This document shows, one piece after another, positions 7,617 through 15,413 of a stretch of DNA of 63,879 nt. A program made the position numbers and the translations under genes. The stretch is taken from IMG/VR virus record IMGVR_UViG_3300021425_000033, positions 1-63,879 of that record; one strand, 5' to 3'. The notes under the pieces are model-generated. The model saw nothing but the letters and a program-made list of their open reading frames with translations, did not search any database and was not told the DNA's origin. Positions within the stretch are counted from its first letter, which is position 1; each line of letters starts with the position of its first letter. Source of the DNA: a virus.

Positions 7617-7718
7617 ATGTATTCAAGTTTAGACCGACTGATTTTCGTTGGTTCATTTATGATTCTAATGAACTGGGGAGTTCGTCTTACTAATTCAATC
7701 CTGAATTCTTTATTCTAA
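7617..7718 (+). CDS. Small membrane-spanning peptide
   Basis: 33 aa with one hydrophobic segment ('LIFVGSFMILMNWGV'). ATG lies 27 bp from a -10 box, the same spacing as in other early units, and the stop overlaps the next ATG (TAATG). Function unknown. Confidence 0.5.
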   Translation: MYSSLDRLIFVGSFMILMNWGVRLTNSILNSLF

Positions 7719-8146
7719 TGCACTGGTTAGACATCACAGGATACAATGCTCGTAAGAGAAGAGTAGAATCTGTTGTAGGGTGGTTCTTAGACACTTACCT
7801 TCCCAGACATCACATAACCATTGAAATCCTTCACAGAGGACTTCGTAGGGAGGAATCTTATGGTTATTGTTCAGTCTCTGGGGACATTTATAGACCCCGT
7901 GAGTTTCTTATTGAAATTGATCCCAAACTTGATCTGGAACTTTACACTAAGACCATCATACATGAGTTGATTCATCTTCGTCAATGGGTTCAAGGAACAC
8001 TTAAAGAACGCAGAGGAAAGATGTATTATAAGAACATCAATTGTGATGATCTTGATTACTGGGAACTTCCTCATGAGATTGAATCTCACTCACTTGAACA
8101 AATGTATTATGAGGACTACTTGACAGATACCCATCAAACCGTTTAG
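7718..8146 (+). CDS. HExxH zinc metallopeptidase-like protein (SprT/zincin type)
   Basis: A 142-aa protein with 'HELIHLRQ' at residues 82-89, the zinc-binding HExxH helix. A downstream Glu/His cluster ('ELPHEIESHSLEQ', about residues 115-128) can supply the third ligand. Size and layout fit minimal SprT/WSS1-like or phage zincin proteins. The Tyr- and His-rich C-terminus is probably regulatory. It is translated with the 33-aa membrane peptide (TAATG overlap). A second, different HExxH protein occurs at 26764. Substrate unknown; possibilities are host protein turnover or DNA-protein crosslink removal. Confidence 0.75.
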   Translation: MHWLDITGYNARKRRVESVVGWFLDTYLPRHHITIEILHRGLRREESYGYCSVSGDIYRPREFLIEIDPKLDLELYTKTIIHELIHLRQWVQGTLKERRGKMYYKNINCDDLDYWELPHEIESHSLEQMYYEDYLTDTHQTV

Positions 8147-8195
8147 AATACCTTTGTTGGGTTTGAAGATAAAACTCTAAGATCTTAAAGACATT

Positions 8196-8795
8196 ATGAA
8201 ACTTATCGAACTCACACATTCCTTTCAGTATCGTTGCACCGAAGATTTTAAGCATCAACTTGCATCTTCAGGATCTCTGCAGAATCTTACGAAGATGATT
8301 GCTGAACAGTCGAATACAATGAATCCTGACCAATATGACCCATTGAAGTATCGTGGTGATGCTTTTGAATGGTTTGCTGAGTTCTTTTTTAAGTTCTTTG
8401 ATGGTGATAATTTGTTTTTGAATATGACTGATTATAAACCAACAAAAGCATCTGGTGATTATGGTGTAGATGGAGTTGCAAGATATACTAAAGATCTAAG
8501 TAAAGTTGTATGTTTGCAGCATAAGTTTAAATCAAATCGTTCAAAGAAATTATCATCCAAAGAAGATAATCTTTCTAATTTTGGTGTGAATGCAGTAACC
8601 AAATATTCTTGTGAGATTGATAAAAAATATCTGATCGTATTCACCAATGCATCAGGTATTGAACGTACTACTAGTGAAGGAATCTTTGGTGGATGTATTA
8701 CTTGTATCAATGGAGAAATGATTTCAAGGTATATTGATACTAATCAAGCATTCTGGGATTGCTTTGTAAGGTCAGTTCCTAGGCTGTCCACCTGA
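8196..8795 (+). CDS. PD-(D/E)XK restriction-endonuclease-like protein
   Basis: A 199-aa protein with the restriction-endonuclease fold signature: E58 in 'RGDAFEWFAEFF', D92 in 'GDYGVDGVARY', and Q108-x-K110 in 'VCLQHKFK' (a Q-x-K version of the E-x-K site, as in Mrr-type nucleases). It precedes a DNA methyltransferase and an SF2 helicase, each with its own early promoter. Together they look like a dispersed restriction-modification or DNA-processing set. A 9-bp inverted repeat ends the transcript. The catalytic call is good; the target is not known. Confidence 0.75.
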   Translation: MKLIELTHSFQYRCTEDFKHQLASSGSLQNLTKMIAEQSNTMNPDQYDPLKYRGDAFEWFAEFFFKFFDGDNLFLNMTDYKPTKASGDYGVDGVARYTKDLSKVVCLQHKFKSNRSKKLSSKEDNLSNFGVNAVTKYSCEIDKKYLIVFTNASGIERTTSEGIFGGCITCINGEMISRYIDTNQAFWDCFVRSVPRLST

Positions 8796-8800
8796 CCTTA
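8767..8800 (+). terminator. Inverted repeat at gene end (terminator-like)
   Basis: TAAGGTCAG (8767-8775) is inverted as CTGACCTTA (8792-8800), with the stop codon inside the second arm. There is no clear U-run; the next T-rich tract (CTTTTG) is 10 bp downstream. Confidence 0.5.
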
Positions 8801-8826
8801 CGAAACCCCTCTTTTGCTGCTATAAT
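8784..8826 (+). promoter_or_regulatory. Early promoter of the dyad-box family (unit 2)
   Basis: Box CTGTCCAC at 8784, TTACGA at 8798, -10 TATAAT at 8821 (17-bp spacer), ATG 28 bp after the -10 start. Confidence 0.75.
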
Positions 8827-8848
8827 ACATTCATAGTTTAAAACACCA

Positions 8849-9982
8849 ATGACTGCTACTCTTTCTGGTCCTTCGATTGCTGATCGTAAAAATCGTATTC
8901 GGGAAAAATTCAAAGCAGAAAATCATCAACCTGTTCCTGATAAACTGATTGAAAAAATTATTTTGGGGATAAATACTGAGTCTGAAGTTCTACTGGTTGA
9001 TGCTGGGTGTGTGATTGCACTCTCACTTATTGAGAAAGGACATAATCCAGATAAAATTTTTGTTGCAGAAAACTCTGATGGAGAATATATCAGGGTTGCA
9101 GAAAGACTTTCTGAAATTTATGGATTTCATCATATTCAAATTAATGCTGATAAAATGTCTCCGATTATGAAGTTTGATTATACTCTTGCAAATCCTCCTT
9201 TTAAGGGACAACTTCATTTGGAATTTCTTCAAAATGCATTGAAGACGTCTAAAAATGTAAGATTTATACATCCGTCTGGGTGGTTGTATCGCAATAATAC
9301 TAAATTGGAATCCGACGTTAAAAAAATGTTGGAAAATCGCCTTGTAAAGTTAACATTGTTTAATGGTAACTCAGTTTTTGAAGGAATGGAATTTCAATCT
9401 CCACTTGTAATTACTGAAGCATCTGAGAAATCAGACTCTTTTATTCTAGAGTACAAAACAAATGGTAATCAGTACAAACTGAATAGTATGAATGATCTTC
9501 CCTGTGGTTATTGGGAACCAACTCAAATTAACTTGGAACTAAAAGACTTCATTTATCAAGAAGCATCAAAACAAAGTCTTTATTCACTTTTTGGAACTCA
9601 TAGTGGAGGTTCATATCTGAATATTAATGAGGTTGTTGGACACCATTCTAAGGATTCTTCTTCCTTTTTTATGAGTGACTTTTATACTTTCTTCTACAGA
9701 AATAGTGATATGAATGGTTCTGCAATTCGGGAGAAAGTTGTTAATCTCAACACCGATCAAGAAAGAGATTATCTAGTTTCTTATCTGAAAACAAAATTTG
9801 CAAGATTTGCTCTTGCTTTGAATAAAGTAAACAGTTGGAACATTAGTAAAAGGTATCTGGAGGCAGTTCCGATTCCTTCTCTTGATCGGGATTGGGATGA
9901 TGATTCTGTTAAAGAATTCTATAAACTAACTGAAGATCAGTGGAATTCGATTAACTCTTTCATTCCCGATTATTATCTGTGA
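8849..9982 (+). CDS. N6-adenine DNA methyltransferase-like protein with NPPF motif
   Basis: A 377-aa protein. Motif IV 'FDYTLANPPFKG' (NPPF at 115-118) is intact. Motif I is degenerate: 'LLVDAGCVIAL' at 48-58 lacks the usual second Gly, though an acidic residue follows (E74, 'VAENSDGE'). The C-terminal half ends 'WNISKRYLEAVPIPSLDRDW', the pattern of type IIG/Eco57I-like target-recognition regions. The weak SAM-binding motif raises the question of independent activity. The short methyltransferase at 11528 has the opposite defect. It has its own TATAAT promoter. Expected product: a phage-encoded adenine methylase or a methylase-derived DNA-binding protein. Confidence 0.78.
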   Translation: MTATLSGPSIADRKNRIREKFKAENHQPVPDKLIEKIILGINTESEVLLVDAGCVIALSLIEKGHNPDKIFVAENSDGEYIRVAERLSEIYGFHHIQINADKMSPIMKFDYTLANPPFKGQLHLEFLQNALKTSKNVRFIHPSGWLYRNNTKLESDVKKMLENRLVKLTLFNGNSVFEGMEFQSPLVITEASEKSDSFILEYKTNGNQYKLNSMNDLPCGYWEPTQINLELKDFIYQEASKQSLYSLFGTHSGGSYLNINEVVGHHSKDSSSFFMSDFYTFFYRNSDMNGSAIREKVVNLNTDQERDYLVSYLKTKFARFALALNKVNSWNISKRYLEAVPIPSLDRDWDDDSVKEFYKLTEDQWNSINSFIPDYYL

Positions 9983-10036
9983 CAGACTGAGCACTGTCCA
10001 CTCTAGCACCCTGGACCTACTCTGGGGTGCTATAAT
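9979..10036 (+). promoter_or_regulatory. Early promoter of the dyad-box family (unit 3)
   Basis: Half-site GTGACAG at 9979, box CTGTCCAC at 9994, -10 TATAAT at 10031, ATG 28 bp downstream. The upstream dyad overlaps the methyltransferase stop. Confidence 0.75.
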
Positions 10037-10058
10037 GTATTCATACAAAACAACTCCA

Positions 10059-11531
10059 ATGCAAACCACCATCGTCCCCTATCTCTATCAGGATCGTATT
10101 CTTCAAGCAAAACGAGAGAATACAAAAGGTATTCTTGTTGCTGGCACTGGTGCAGGCAAATCCTATACAATGGGTTGGAGTATTCAAGAAAGAATTGCTG
10201 CAGGAGATTCTGTCATTGTTGTAGTTGCTCCTCGTATTCTTCTTGCACAGCAATTGTTTAAGTCCATTGATTCTCTGATTGGAAAAACCGCAACATTTCA
10301 ACACGGATTTGTATACAGTGGCGAAGCAATTCAACGTGAAGAAAAGGAATTGACATCTGAACAGATTCTTGATGCTCATTTCTCCACCACATCTGTTCAC
10401 GACATTCAAGAAGAAAAGGAACGTGCAGATCGTCTTAATGTTCCTTTGATTCTGATGACCACCTATCACTCACTTGAACGTGTGATTGAAAGTGGTATCC
10501 GTATTGATACTGCTTATCTTGATGAAGTACATAATGCTGTATCACTTGAATTCAGTAAGTCCGTAAGACAACTGAGCCAAATTGCAGAGCGTATGTATTC
10601 ATACACTGCAACTCCAAAAAAGACTGATTCTGTAAAGGGTCGTGGTAACAATAACGAAGATGTTTATGGTAAAATCATCTGTGAAGTTACTGCCAAAGAA
10701 TTGATTGATGCGGGTGCGATTGTTCCTCCCAAAATCAATTATTTGTATTCTCATATCAATGCATCTGATGTTGATAATGTTTCACTGACTCGTGACATTG
10801 TTAAGCAAACGTTTGAACACTATGAAGAATACTATTCGCATCTGAATCATAAGATTCTTTTTGCCTGTGATGGAACTGAAACAATCCATCAACTTCAAAC
10901 TCAAACTGACATAGTAAAGTGGGCACAACAAAATGACATTGATATTTTTCTGACCACTTCAAATTATGGTGACTGGGTAAATGGAGTTCAACTGAAGAAT
11001 CGTGCAGAATTTCTTGAAAGACTTCAAGAGTATGGTAAAGATCCTAATCGTAAGATGGCAGTCTTTCATTACTCAATTCTTTCTGAAGGCATTGATGTTC
11101 CTGGACTGACTGGGTGTGTTCTGCTTCGCAATATGAATCCCATCACACTGATTCAGACCATTGGACGTGTTCTGCGTATGCTTCCTGTGGATCGTCGTTC
11201 GATTGCTGAAGGACTTGTAAAAGCAGGTGACACCGATTCTTATGTGAAAGGATTTGGTCTCGTAACCGTTCCCATTCATAAAGATTCTGAAAAGGATTTA
11301 GAAGAAGGTGTTTCTGCAATTTACAATGCTCTATGTGGTATGGGTTTCCCTCCTGAAGTGATTCTGCACGAGGAAGACACCCGTGGTAAGAAAGAAATTA
11401 CCCTTCCTGATGATTTTCAGCAAATCGTTAATCAAAAAATCAAAGAGGTTTCTGCTGATTGGGAATGGGTTTACAAAAAGAACGAATTCTTTGGTGGTGA
11501 TGATGTAGAAGATTGGATTGCTGCACTATGA
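10059..11531 (+). CDS. SF2 DEAD/DEAH-like helicase (ResIII/UvsW-like)
   Basis: A 490-aa protein with the full SF2 motif set: Walker A GTGAGKS (29-35), 'VVVAPRILLAQQL', motif II DEVH (155-158), 'SYTATP' (181-186), motif V-like 'SEGIDVPGL' (342-350) and motif VI 'QTIGRVLR' (366-373). The length fits T4 UvsW or the helicase part of type I/III restriction enzymes. An ATG at 10035 lies inside the -10 box and is rejected; 10059 follows the promoter by the usual distance. The stop overlaps the next gene (ATGA). The protein is a clear paralogue of the 21369 helicase ('APRILLA', 'YTATPK', 'DVYG', 'PPK'). Confidence 0.88.
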   Translation: MQTTIVPYLYQDRILQAKRENTKGILVAGTGAGKSYTMGWSIQERIAAGDSVIVVVAPRILLAQQLFKSIDSLIGKTATFQHGFVYSGEAIQREEKELTSEQILDAHFSTTSVHDIQEEKERADRLNVPLILMTTYHSLERVIESGIRIDTAYLDEVHNAVSLEFSKSVRQLSQIAERMYSYTATPKKTDSVKGRGNNNEDVYGKIICEVTAKELIDAGAIVPPKINYLYSHINASDVDNVSLTRDIVKQTFEHYEEYYSHLNHKILFACDGTETIHQLQTQTDIVKWAQQNDIDIFLTTSNYGDWVNGVQLKNRAEFLERLQEYGKDPNRKMAVFHYSILSEGIDVPGLTGCVLLRNMNPITLIQTIGRVLRMLPVDRRSIAEGLVKAGDTDSYVKGFGLVTVPIHKDSEKDLEEGVSAIYNALCGMGFPPEVILHEEDTRGKKEITLPDDFQQIVNQKIKEVSADWEWVYKKNEFFGGDDVEDWIAAL

Positions 11532-11935
11532 AAAACAAACACAACGAACTTCTGGGATCTGATATTGAAAGATCAGATGAAAGAATTGATCTTACGGGTG
11601 AAGTTTTTACCCCTTTAGAACTCTGTAATTCGATGATTGATGAGATTCCAGAAGAACAACTCAAAAATCCTAATTCTAAGTTCATAGACCCTGCTGCAGG
11701 TAACGGGAACTTTTTGATTGCACTCAAAACCAAACTTCTAAAATACCACACAGAAGATCACATCCTAAATGAGATGCTCTATGCAGTTGAACTGATGGAG
11801 GATAATCATAGGGAGCTATGTGAGAGACTTGGAGTATCAACAACACATCATCACTACGTTTGTGCTGATGCCCTAGAGTATCATTATTCTTTTAATGGTA
11901 GAACTTCCAAACCAGTGACCATGGACGATTTTTGA
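11528..11935 (+). CDS. Short methyltransferase-like protein (motif I only)
   Basis: A 135-aa protein. 'GEVFTPLELCNSMI' is the FTP element that precedes N6-adenine methylases. 'FIDPAAGNGNFLIAL' (54-66) is an excellent motif I, and 'YAVELMEDN' and 'YVCADALEYHY' fit motifs II and III. The protein stops before the expected motif IV (NPPY), so it can bind SAM in principle but lacks the catalytic loop. It is translated from the helicase mRNA (ATGA). I recall similar short proteins in other cyanophages, so this is probably a stable family rather than a recent truncation. It might complement the 8849 protein, whose motif I is poor. Confidence 0.75.
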   Translation: MKNKHNELLGSDIERSDERIDLTGEVFTPLELCNSMIDEIPEEQLKNPNSKFIDPAAGNGNFLIALKTKLLKYHTEDHILNEMLYAVELMEDNHRELCERLGVSTTHHHYVCADALEYHYSFNGRTSKPVTMDDF

Positions 11936-11980
11936 ACTGCCCCTGACTCTGCCCCACTCTGCCCCACTCTGTCCTATAAT
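11921..11980 (+). promoter_or_regulatory. Early promoter of the dyad-box family (unit 4)
   Basis: Half-site ATGGACGA at 11921, box CTGCCCCTG at 11937, -10 TATAAT at 11975, ATG 27 bp after the -10. The box is weaker than in other units. The spacer holds two copies of TCTGCCCCAC. Confidence 0.6.
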
Positions 11981-12001
11981 ACATTTGAAACTCAAAATTC
12001 A

Positions 12002-12202
12002 ATGAAAACAAATCGTAAGTTCGTCAACATCAAACCAAAGAGTTCCAAGGCAAAGAACAGATTCTCAAATATCATGCAGAATCTTCATGCAATGGAAGTA
12101 GAACAAGAGACTGATGATAAGTTCTTTCTTGCATCAATCAATCGTCAATACTTTACTTGGATTCCTAAGTGTGGAAATGAGCACTGGGACATCATTAAAT
12201 AG
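12002..12202 (+). CDS. Small conserved hypothetical protein (paralogue at 27691)
   Basis: A 66-aa basic protein. 'KPKSSKAKNRFSNIM' and 'FFLASINRQYFTWI' align with 'SPKSKKAKNRFCNLM' and 'VFLRSLNGKNFFWV' in the 61-aa protein at 27691, so the two are paralogues. First gene after a TATAAT promoter. Function unknown. Confidence 0.75.
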   Translation: MKTNRKFVNIKPKSSKAKNRFSNIMQNLHAMEVEQETDDKFFLASINRQYFTWIPKCGNEHWDIIK

Positions 12203-12220
12203 TTCTATATTGGTATATTA

Positions 12221-12406
12221 ATGTTTTTTCTTCCAATTCTATTAGCATCACACATTCCACAAGACCTTTATCTTAGATGTGAGGATTATGAATGGTTGAA
12301 AGAAAGAGCTTTGAGTAGTGAAGTTCTTACTCTAAGTGAGAAGATTAATTTCATCACTCATTGGATGCATCATACAGATTCTAAATGTTTCGAGGACAAA
12401 GAATGA
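12221..12406 (+). CDS. Small hypothetical protein with hydrophobic N-terminus
   Basis: A 61-aa protein. The N-terminus 'MFFLPILLASHIP' could be a signal or a short membrane segment; the rest is acidic and helical. It overlaps the next gene by 4 bp (ATGA). Function unknown. Confidence 0.6.
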   Translation: MFFLPILLASHIPQDLYLRCEDYEWLKERALSSEVLTLSEKINFITHWMHHTDSKCFEDKE

Positions 12407-12597
12407 AAGACCAAAATTCAGTTCCAGATAATGAACCACAGGAAATTAAGTTCAATCGTGGTTTAGATTTATTTACAGAATCTGTTCTAAAACCAGACCC
12501 TGAACTTCGTAACTGTGCTCATAATCAAAAGTGTTATCACGAACTGATGTATATTCGTTCATATGTTCTTGACTATCTAAAAACACTTAGGCAATGA
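12403..12597 (+). CDS. Small hypothetical protein
   Basis: A 64-aa protein read from the ATG at 12403, which overlaps the upstream stop. An earlier ATG at 12385 lies inside that gene. It contains two Cys ('NCAHNQKCYHELMYIRSY') and a helical C-terminus. It is linked by ATGA to the next gene. Confidence 0.65.
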   Translation: MKDQNSVPDNEPQEIKFNRGLDLFTESVLKPDPELRNCAHNQKCYHELMYIRSYVLDYLKTLRQ

Positions 12598-12842
12598 CTG
12601 AAGGAGAGATGTCAATATACTATTTTTGGTTTATTATATTTGCAATCTTTGCGTATTTAATTATTACGGATGCGTCTATTGCACAATTGACTGTTATCTA
12701 TAGTCAGTGGTGTAGATTGCAATATGAGAAATTGAAATGGTGGATATTGTATAATCCTTCAAATCCAATTGTTAAGTGGAATATGCATAGAAAGTCTATG
12801 AAAATGGCAGAAGAACTGATGAAGGAAATGAATAAAAAGTGA
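12594..12842 (+). CDS. Small membrane protein
   Basis: An 82-aa protein with one strong transmembrane segment ('YYFWFIIFAIFAYLIIT', residues 9-25) and a basic, aromatic C-terminal half ('LKWWILYNPSNPIVKW'). Predicted inner-membrane protein, N-out or C-in by the positive-inside rule. ATGA overlap upstream and GTGA overlap downstream. Confidence 0.7.
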   Translation: MTEGEMSIYYFWFIIFAIFAYLIITDASIAQLTVIYSQWCRLQYEKLKWWILYNPSNPIVKWNMHRKSMKMAEELMKEMNKK

Positions 12843-13030
12843 AAGTTACTGAACACAATGTAGATGCTGATTGGAAAGTAGAAGAACTTGATGCTTTAAT
12901 GGAACTTGTAAAGAGGGAAATTAAAGATGGAGGTGATAAATCAATTCAAATGTTTTATGCTAAGATCTATGGTAAACTAATTGGTATAAAACACGAAACA
13001 CAAGACAACTATGGAAAAGAAACTGTATGA
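12839..13030 (+). CDS. Small hypothetical protein, GTG start
   Basis: A 63-aa protein starting with GTG inside a GTGA overlap with the membrane-protein stop. Helical and charged; no motif recognised. Its end overlaps the next gene by 20 bp. Confidence 0.6.
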   Translation: MKVTEHNVDADWKVEELDALMELVKREIKDGGDKSIQMFYAKIYGKLIGIKHETQDNYGKETV

Positions 13031-13229
13031 TGAAGCATTCTATGTCTATAAAAAAGATTATGGACTGTGGTATTCTGTTGACAAAGAAGATAAAGGATTA
13101 GTTACAGCACTCACTGAAGAGGCTTGTGTTCGTGCAACAAGATTTTACCTAAAGTTGAAACAAGACGAAAAAAATGGTATAATGGTTGAAACAAAAACTT
13201 ACTTTGGAGAAGTTGGAGGAAAATTATGA
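13011..13229 (+). CDS. Small hypothetical protein
   Basis: A 72-aa Tyr/Lys-rich protein ('YDEAFYVYKKDYGLWYSV'). It overlaps genes on both sides and the stop overlaps the next ATG (ATGA). Function unknown. Confidence 0.65.
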   Translation: MEKKLYDEAFYVYKKDYGLWYSVDKEDKGLVTALTEEACVRATRFYLKLKQDEKNGIMVETKTYFGEVGGKL

Positions 13230-13405
13230 CACAACGCACATTTACTGGTAAAACTGGAGATGTCTGGACTTGGGAAGAAACTCCGGAAGTTACAGCAGCA
13301 CTCAAACAACTGCATAAAACTGTCGTGAATAATCGAGTCAACAAACCACACGATTATCAAGGTCCGTTGTATGCTCCTCACCCCGACATTAAGCGTGATG
13401 AATAG
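13226..13405 (+). CDS. Small hypothetical protein
   Basis: A 59-aa protein whose ATG overlaps the upstream stop. Basic centre ('LKQLHKTVVNNRVNKPHDY') and Pro-rich C-terminus ('GPLYAPHPDIKRDE'). No family recognised. Confidence 0.65.
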   Translation: MTQRTFTGKTGDVWTWEETPEVTAALKQLHKTVVNNRVNKPHDYQGPLYAPHPDIKRDE

Positions 13406-13556
13406 TCTACTAGAACGAATTGAGATCCTTGAACGAGAGAATATTGAGACAACAAATGTTCTCTATGAGATTATAACTAGGATAGAATTATTGGAGAACG
13501 ATCGTGTCCTACAACTTGACAAGTTTCGAGAAGGCAATGACAACGTTTGCAAATAG
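13398..13556 (+). CDS. Small coiled-coil protein
   Basis: A 52-aa protein from the ATG at 13398, overlapping the previous gene by 8 bp. Almost all of it is a Leu/Ile/Glu heptad ('LLERIEILERENIETTNVL'), so it probably oligomerises. Function unknown. Confidence 0.6.
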   Translation: MNSLLERIEILERENIETTNVLYEIITRIELLENDRVLQLDKFREGNDNVCK

Positions 13557-13671
13557 AATAGACATCATTGTAAATCTAGAAGTTGGTGATAAGATCTCAC
13601 CAGAACAAGCCTATAAAGAAATTAAAGAAGAGTACAAACAACTCAAAAAATTTCATAAAAAAGAAAAATGA
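13537..13671 (+). CDS. Small hypothetical protein
   Basis: A 44-aa protein overlapping the coiled-coil gene by 20 bp; its stop overlaps the next ATG (ATGA). Lys-rich C-terminal helix. Position and overlaps are the main support. Confidence 0.55.
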   Translation: MTTFANRIDIIVNLEVGDKISPEQAYKEIKEEYKQLKKFHKKEK

Positions 13672-14264
13672 CTAACTTTAATTACAAAAAGCATTCTCTT
13701 CAGCATCTTGATGAATGGATTCACGATGCTTTGAATTGTGATGAAATTGCACCAAAAGAAATCTATGATACTATTTTGAATGTTGTAAATGATAGTATTG
13801 AGTATCATCGCAACAATCTTGATCGTGGTGTAGAACTTCTTTCTTTGTTGAAAGGTCATCGTCCTATTGAAATTGAGGAGGCAACAGATAAAGATTGGGA
13901 AGACTTTTGGGAATCTACTGAAGAAGTTTCTAAAGAACAATGGGCTCATCCTGAATCATCACTGTATAAACATTTGCAATATACAGAAGAAGAACTGAAC
14001 GCAATGTGTGATGCTGCTGAAGATAAAGAGAAGTGTCGTGAATATAATCTTCGTGAAGCAGAATACTACACTAAACGAGCAGAACTTGATGCTAAACAAG
14101 ACAAAGTAATCAAGTGGCAACTTCCTGTTCAAGTTGATGAATTGTCTGGTGATTGTTTTGTTGAGTTTCCTGATGACTTATTGAAATCTGCAAACCTCAA
14201 AGAGGGAGATCAGGTAAAATGGGTTGATAAAGGTGATGGTTCTTATCTGTTGATTAAAACATAA
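13668..14264 (+). CDS. Conserved protein with C-terminal AbrB/SpoVT-like domain
   Basis: A 198-aa protein. The N-terminal 140 residues are acidic and helical. The last 45 ('LPVQVDELSGDCFVEFPDDL' then 'LKEGDQVKWVDKGDGSYLLIK') have the swapped-hairpin pattern of AbrB-like domains: a strand, 'P.(D/E)LL', 'L.EGD.V.W', then a final strand. In bacteria this domain binds DNA in antitoxins and transition-state regulators. In cyanophages such proteins are of unknown role. It may be a DNA-binding regulator of the early region; that is inference. TAATG overlap with the next gene. Confidence 0.75.
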   Translation: MTNFNYKKHSLQHLDEWIHDALNCDEIAPKEIYDTILNVVNDSIEYHRNNLDRGVELLSLLKGHRPIEIEEATDKDWEDFWESTEEVSKEQWAHPESSLYKHLQYTEEELNAMCDAAEDKEKCREYNLREAEYYTKRAELDAKQDKVIKWQLPVQVDELSGDCFVEFPDDLLKSANLKEGDQVKWVDKGDGSYLLIKT

Positions 14265-14455
14265 TGTATACGATTAAAATTCTTGCACCTGTTTTGATGG
14301 GACTATGTGCAAATAACTTTTTGAATGAACAGGGTGAATATTGTAATATCAATCAAACACCGTCACCTGTAGTAAAATACTATGAACCTGGAAAGTCCTG
14401 CTATGTAAATGGAACTTTCTATCGTAAATGTGAGGATCGTAATGGCACTAAGTAA
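14264..14455 (+). CDS. Small Cys-containing, possibly exported protein
   Basis: A 63-aa protein. The N-terminus 'MYTIKILAPVLMGLCANNF' is signal-like with a Cys at a lipobox-like place. Three later Cys could form disulfides. It overlaps neighbours on both sides. Confidence 0.6.
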   Translation: MYTIKILAPVLMGLCANNFLNEQGEYCNINQTPSPVVKYYEPGKSCYVNGTFYRKCEDRNGTK

Positions 14456-14666
14456 ATCTGTAGAAGAAAGTTTGAAAGAAGCGGAGGCATCACTTCGTAA
14501 TGCCCTTGCTTTTGCTGCTCGTCAAGAAAGACCAGTAGTATGCACTACTATTTCTAAAGTCATTCAAGAGATTGAAACACTTCAAAGTTTTGATAGTTTG
14601 ATGGATAAACTTGAGAATCGTATGAAAGGAGATTCTGGTGATTTTGGCACATTCTTTAGAGAGTAA
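14442..14666 (+). CDS. Small helical hypothetical protein
   Basis: A 74-aa protein from the ATG at 14442, 14 bp inside the previous gene. Mostly helical ('SVEESLKEAEASLRNALAF'). A longer reading from 14409 would start within the upstream gene and is not preferred. Function unknown. Confidence 0.65.
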   Translation: MALSKSVEESLKEAEASLRNALAFAARQERPVVCTTISKVIQEIETLQSFDSLMDKLENRMKGDSGDFGTFFRE

Positions 14667-14727
14667 AGAACTATTAACCAATCCCAAAGAAAACATTAAG
14701 AAACATCACAACCTACTTAAATACTGT

Positions 14728-14733
14728 TAGAAT
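14728..14733 (+). promoter_or_regulatory. Possible -10 box (TAGAAT)
   Basis: TAGAAT, 26 bp before the start of the ATG at 14759, in a 92-bp gap. The dyad box of other early promoters is absent, so this is a weak call. Confidence 0.3.
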
Positions 14734-14758
14734 ATCAACACAAACATTGGAGTATAAA

Positions 14759-14983
14759 ATGACTCTTGCCAGAACTGGTGGTTCAAATCTAACAGTTGAT
14801 GAGTGGAATGAATTAAATGCTCTTCGAGATGCAATCAATACAAATCCCGCGTCAGTTCATCCAGAAAAACAAGAAAGATTCACTGAACTCTTCGTAAGGT
14901 CACTCGAAGGTAAAGGAAACACGGAGCCTTCAAAGTGTCATAGTAGTGTAACCACAACCCTACGAAACCCTCTTGCATCATAA
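14759..14983 (+). CDS. Small hypothetical protein
   Basis: A 74-aa protein. Start chosen at 14759 because GGAG lies 9 bp upstream; the ORF can extend 4 codons. Helical N-terminal half, Ser/Thr-rich tail. No family recognised. Confidence 0.65.
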   Translation: MTLARTGGSNLTVDEWNELNALRDAINTNPASVHPEKQERFTELFVRSLEGKGNTEPSKCHSSVTTTLRNPLAS

Positions 14984-14989
14984 AGGATA

Positions 14990-15160
14990 ATGAATCAAAC
15001 AACTAAAACTATTCTTGCACTTCAACAAATAGATAACATCATAAATCTAATAGAAGGCAATGAGTATCAACAGTTTCTTTATGGGCATCTTATTTCTGTC
15101 AAAATTGAACTTGAAAGACAGTTGACTAATCTTACACACACTGATAAACTTAAGGGGTAA
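14990..15160 (+). CDS. Small helical hypothetical protein
   Basis: A 56-aa protein preceded by AAAGGA. Entirely helical with amphipathic heptads ('ALQQIDNIINLIEGNEYQQF'). Function unknown. Confidence 0.6.
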   Translation: MNQTTKTILALQQIDNIINLIEGNEYQQFLYGHLISVKIELERQLTNLTHTDKLKG

Positions 15161-15173
15161 TTAACAACATACA

Positions 15174-15413
15174 ATGGCACAAAAGTTTCTCTATATCGTA
15201 GATCACTTCGTTGGATTTCCTCAATCTGAATTTGGTGGAGTATGGAATGTTATTGCAGAACATGATGATGAATGTTTTGATTTGATTTCTGGAGTTGATA
15301 ACGGAGAGTATGAAAGTTGTTATGTAAATCTTCGCAGCAACATTGTTAAAGCACCTCGTTTTGCTCTTGCTGATGTTGTAGAATCTGAAGTGATTGATCG
15401 TTTCATTACCTGA
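15174..15413 (+). CDS. Conserved hypothetical protein
   Basis: A 79-aa protein with a beta-rich pattern ('FLYIVDHFVGFPQSEFGGVW', 'GEYESCYVNLRSNI'). TAATG-like coupling with the next gene (the last base of the stop region is the A of ATG at 15413). Function unknown. Confidence 0.7.
   Translation: MAQKFLYIVDHFVGFPQSEFGGVWNVIAEHDDECFDLISGVDNGEYESCYVNLRSNIVKAPRFALADVVESEVIDRFIT

Noticed and set aside
10035-10058. ATG at 10035 as helicase start
   Set aside because: It lies inside the TATAAT box; the ATG at 10059 has the same -10 distance as other early genes.
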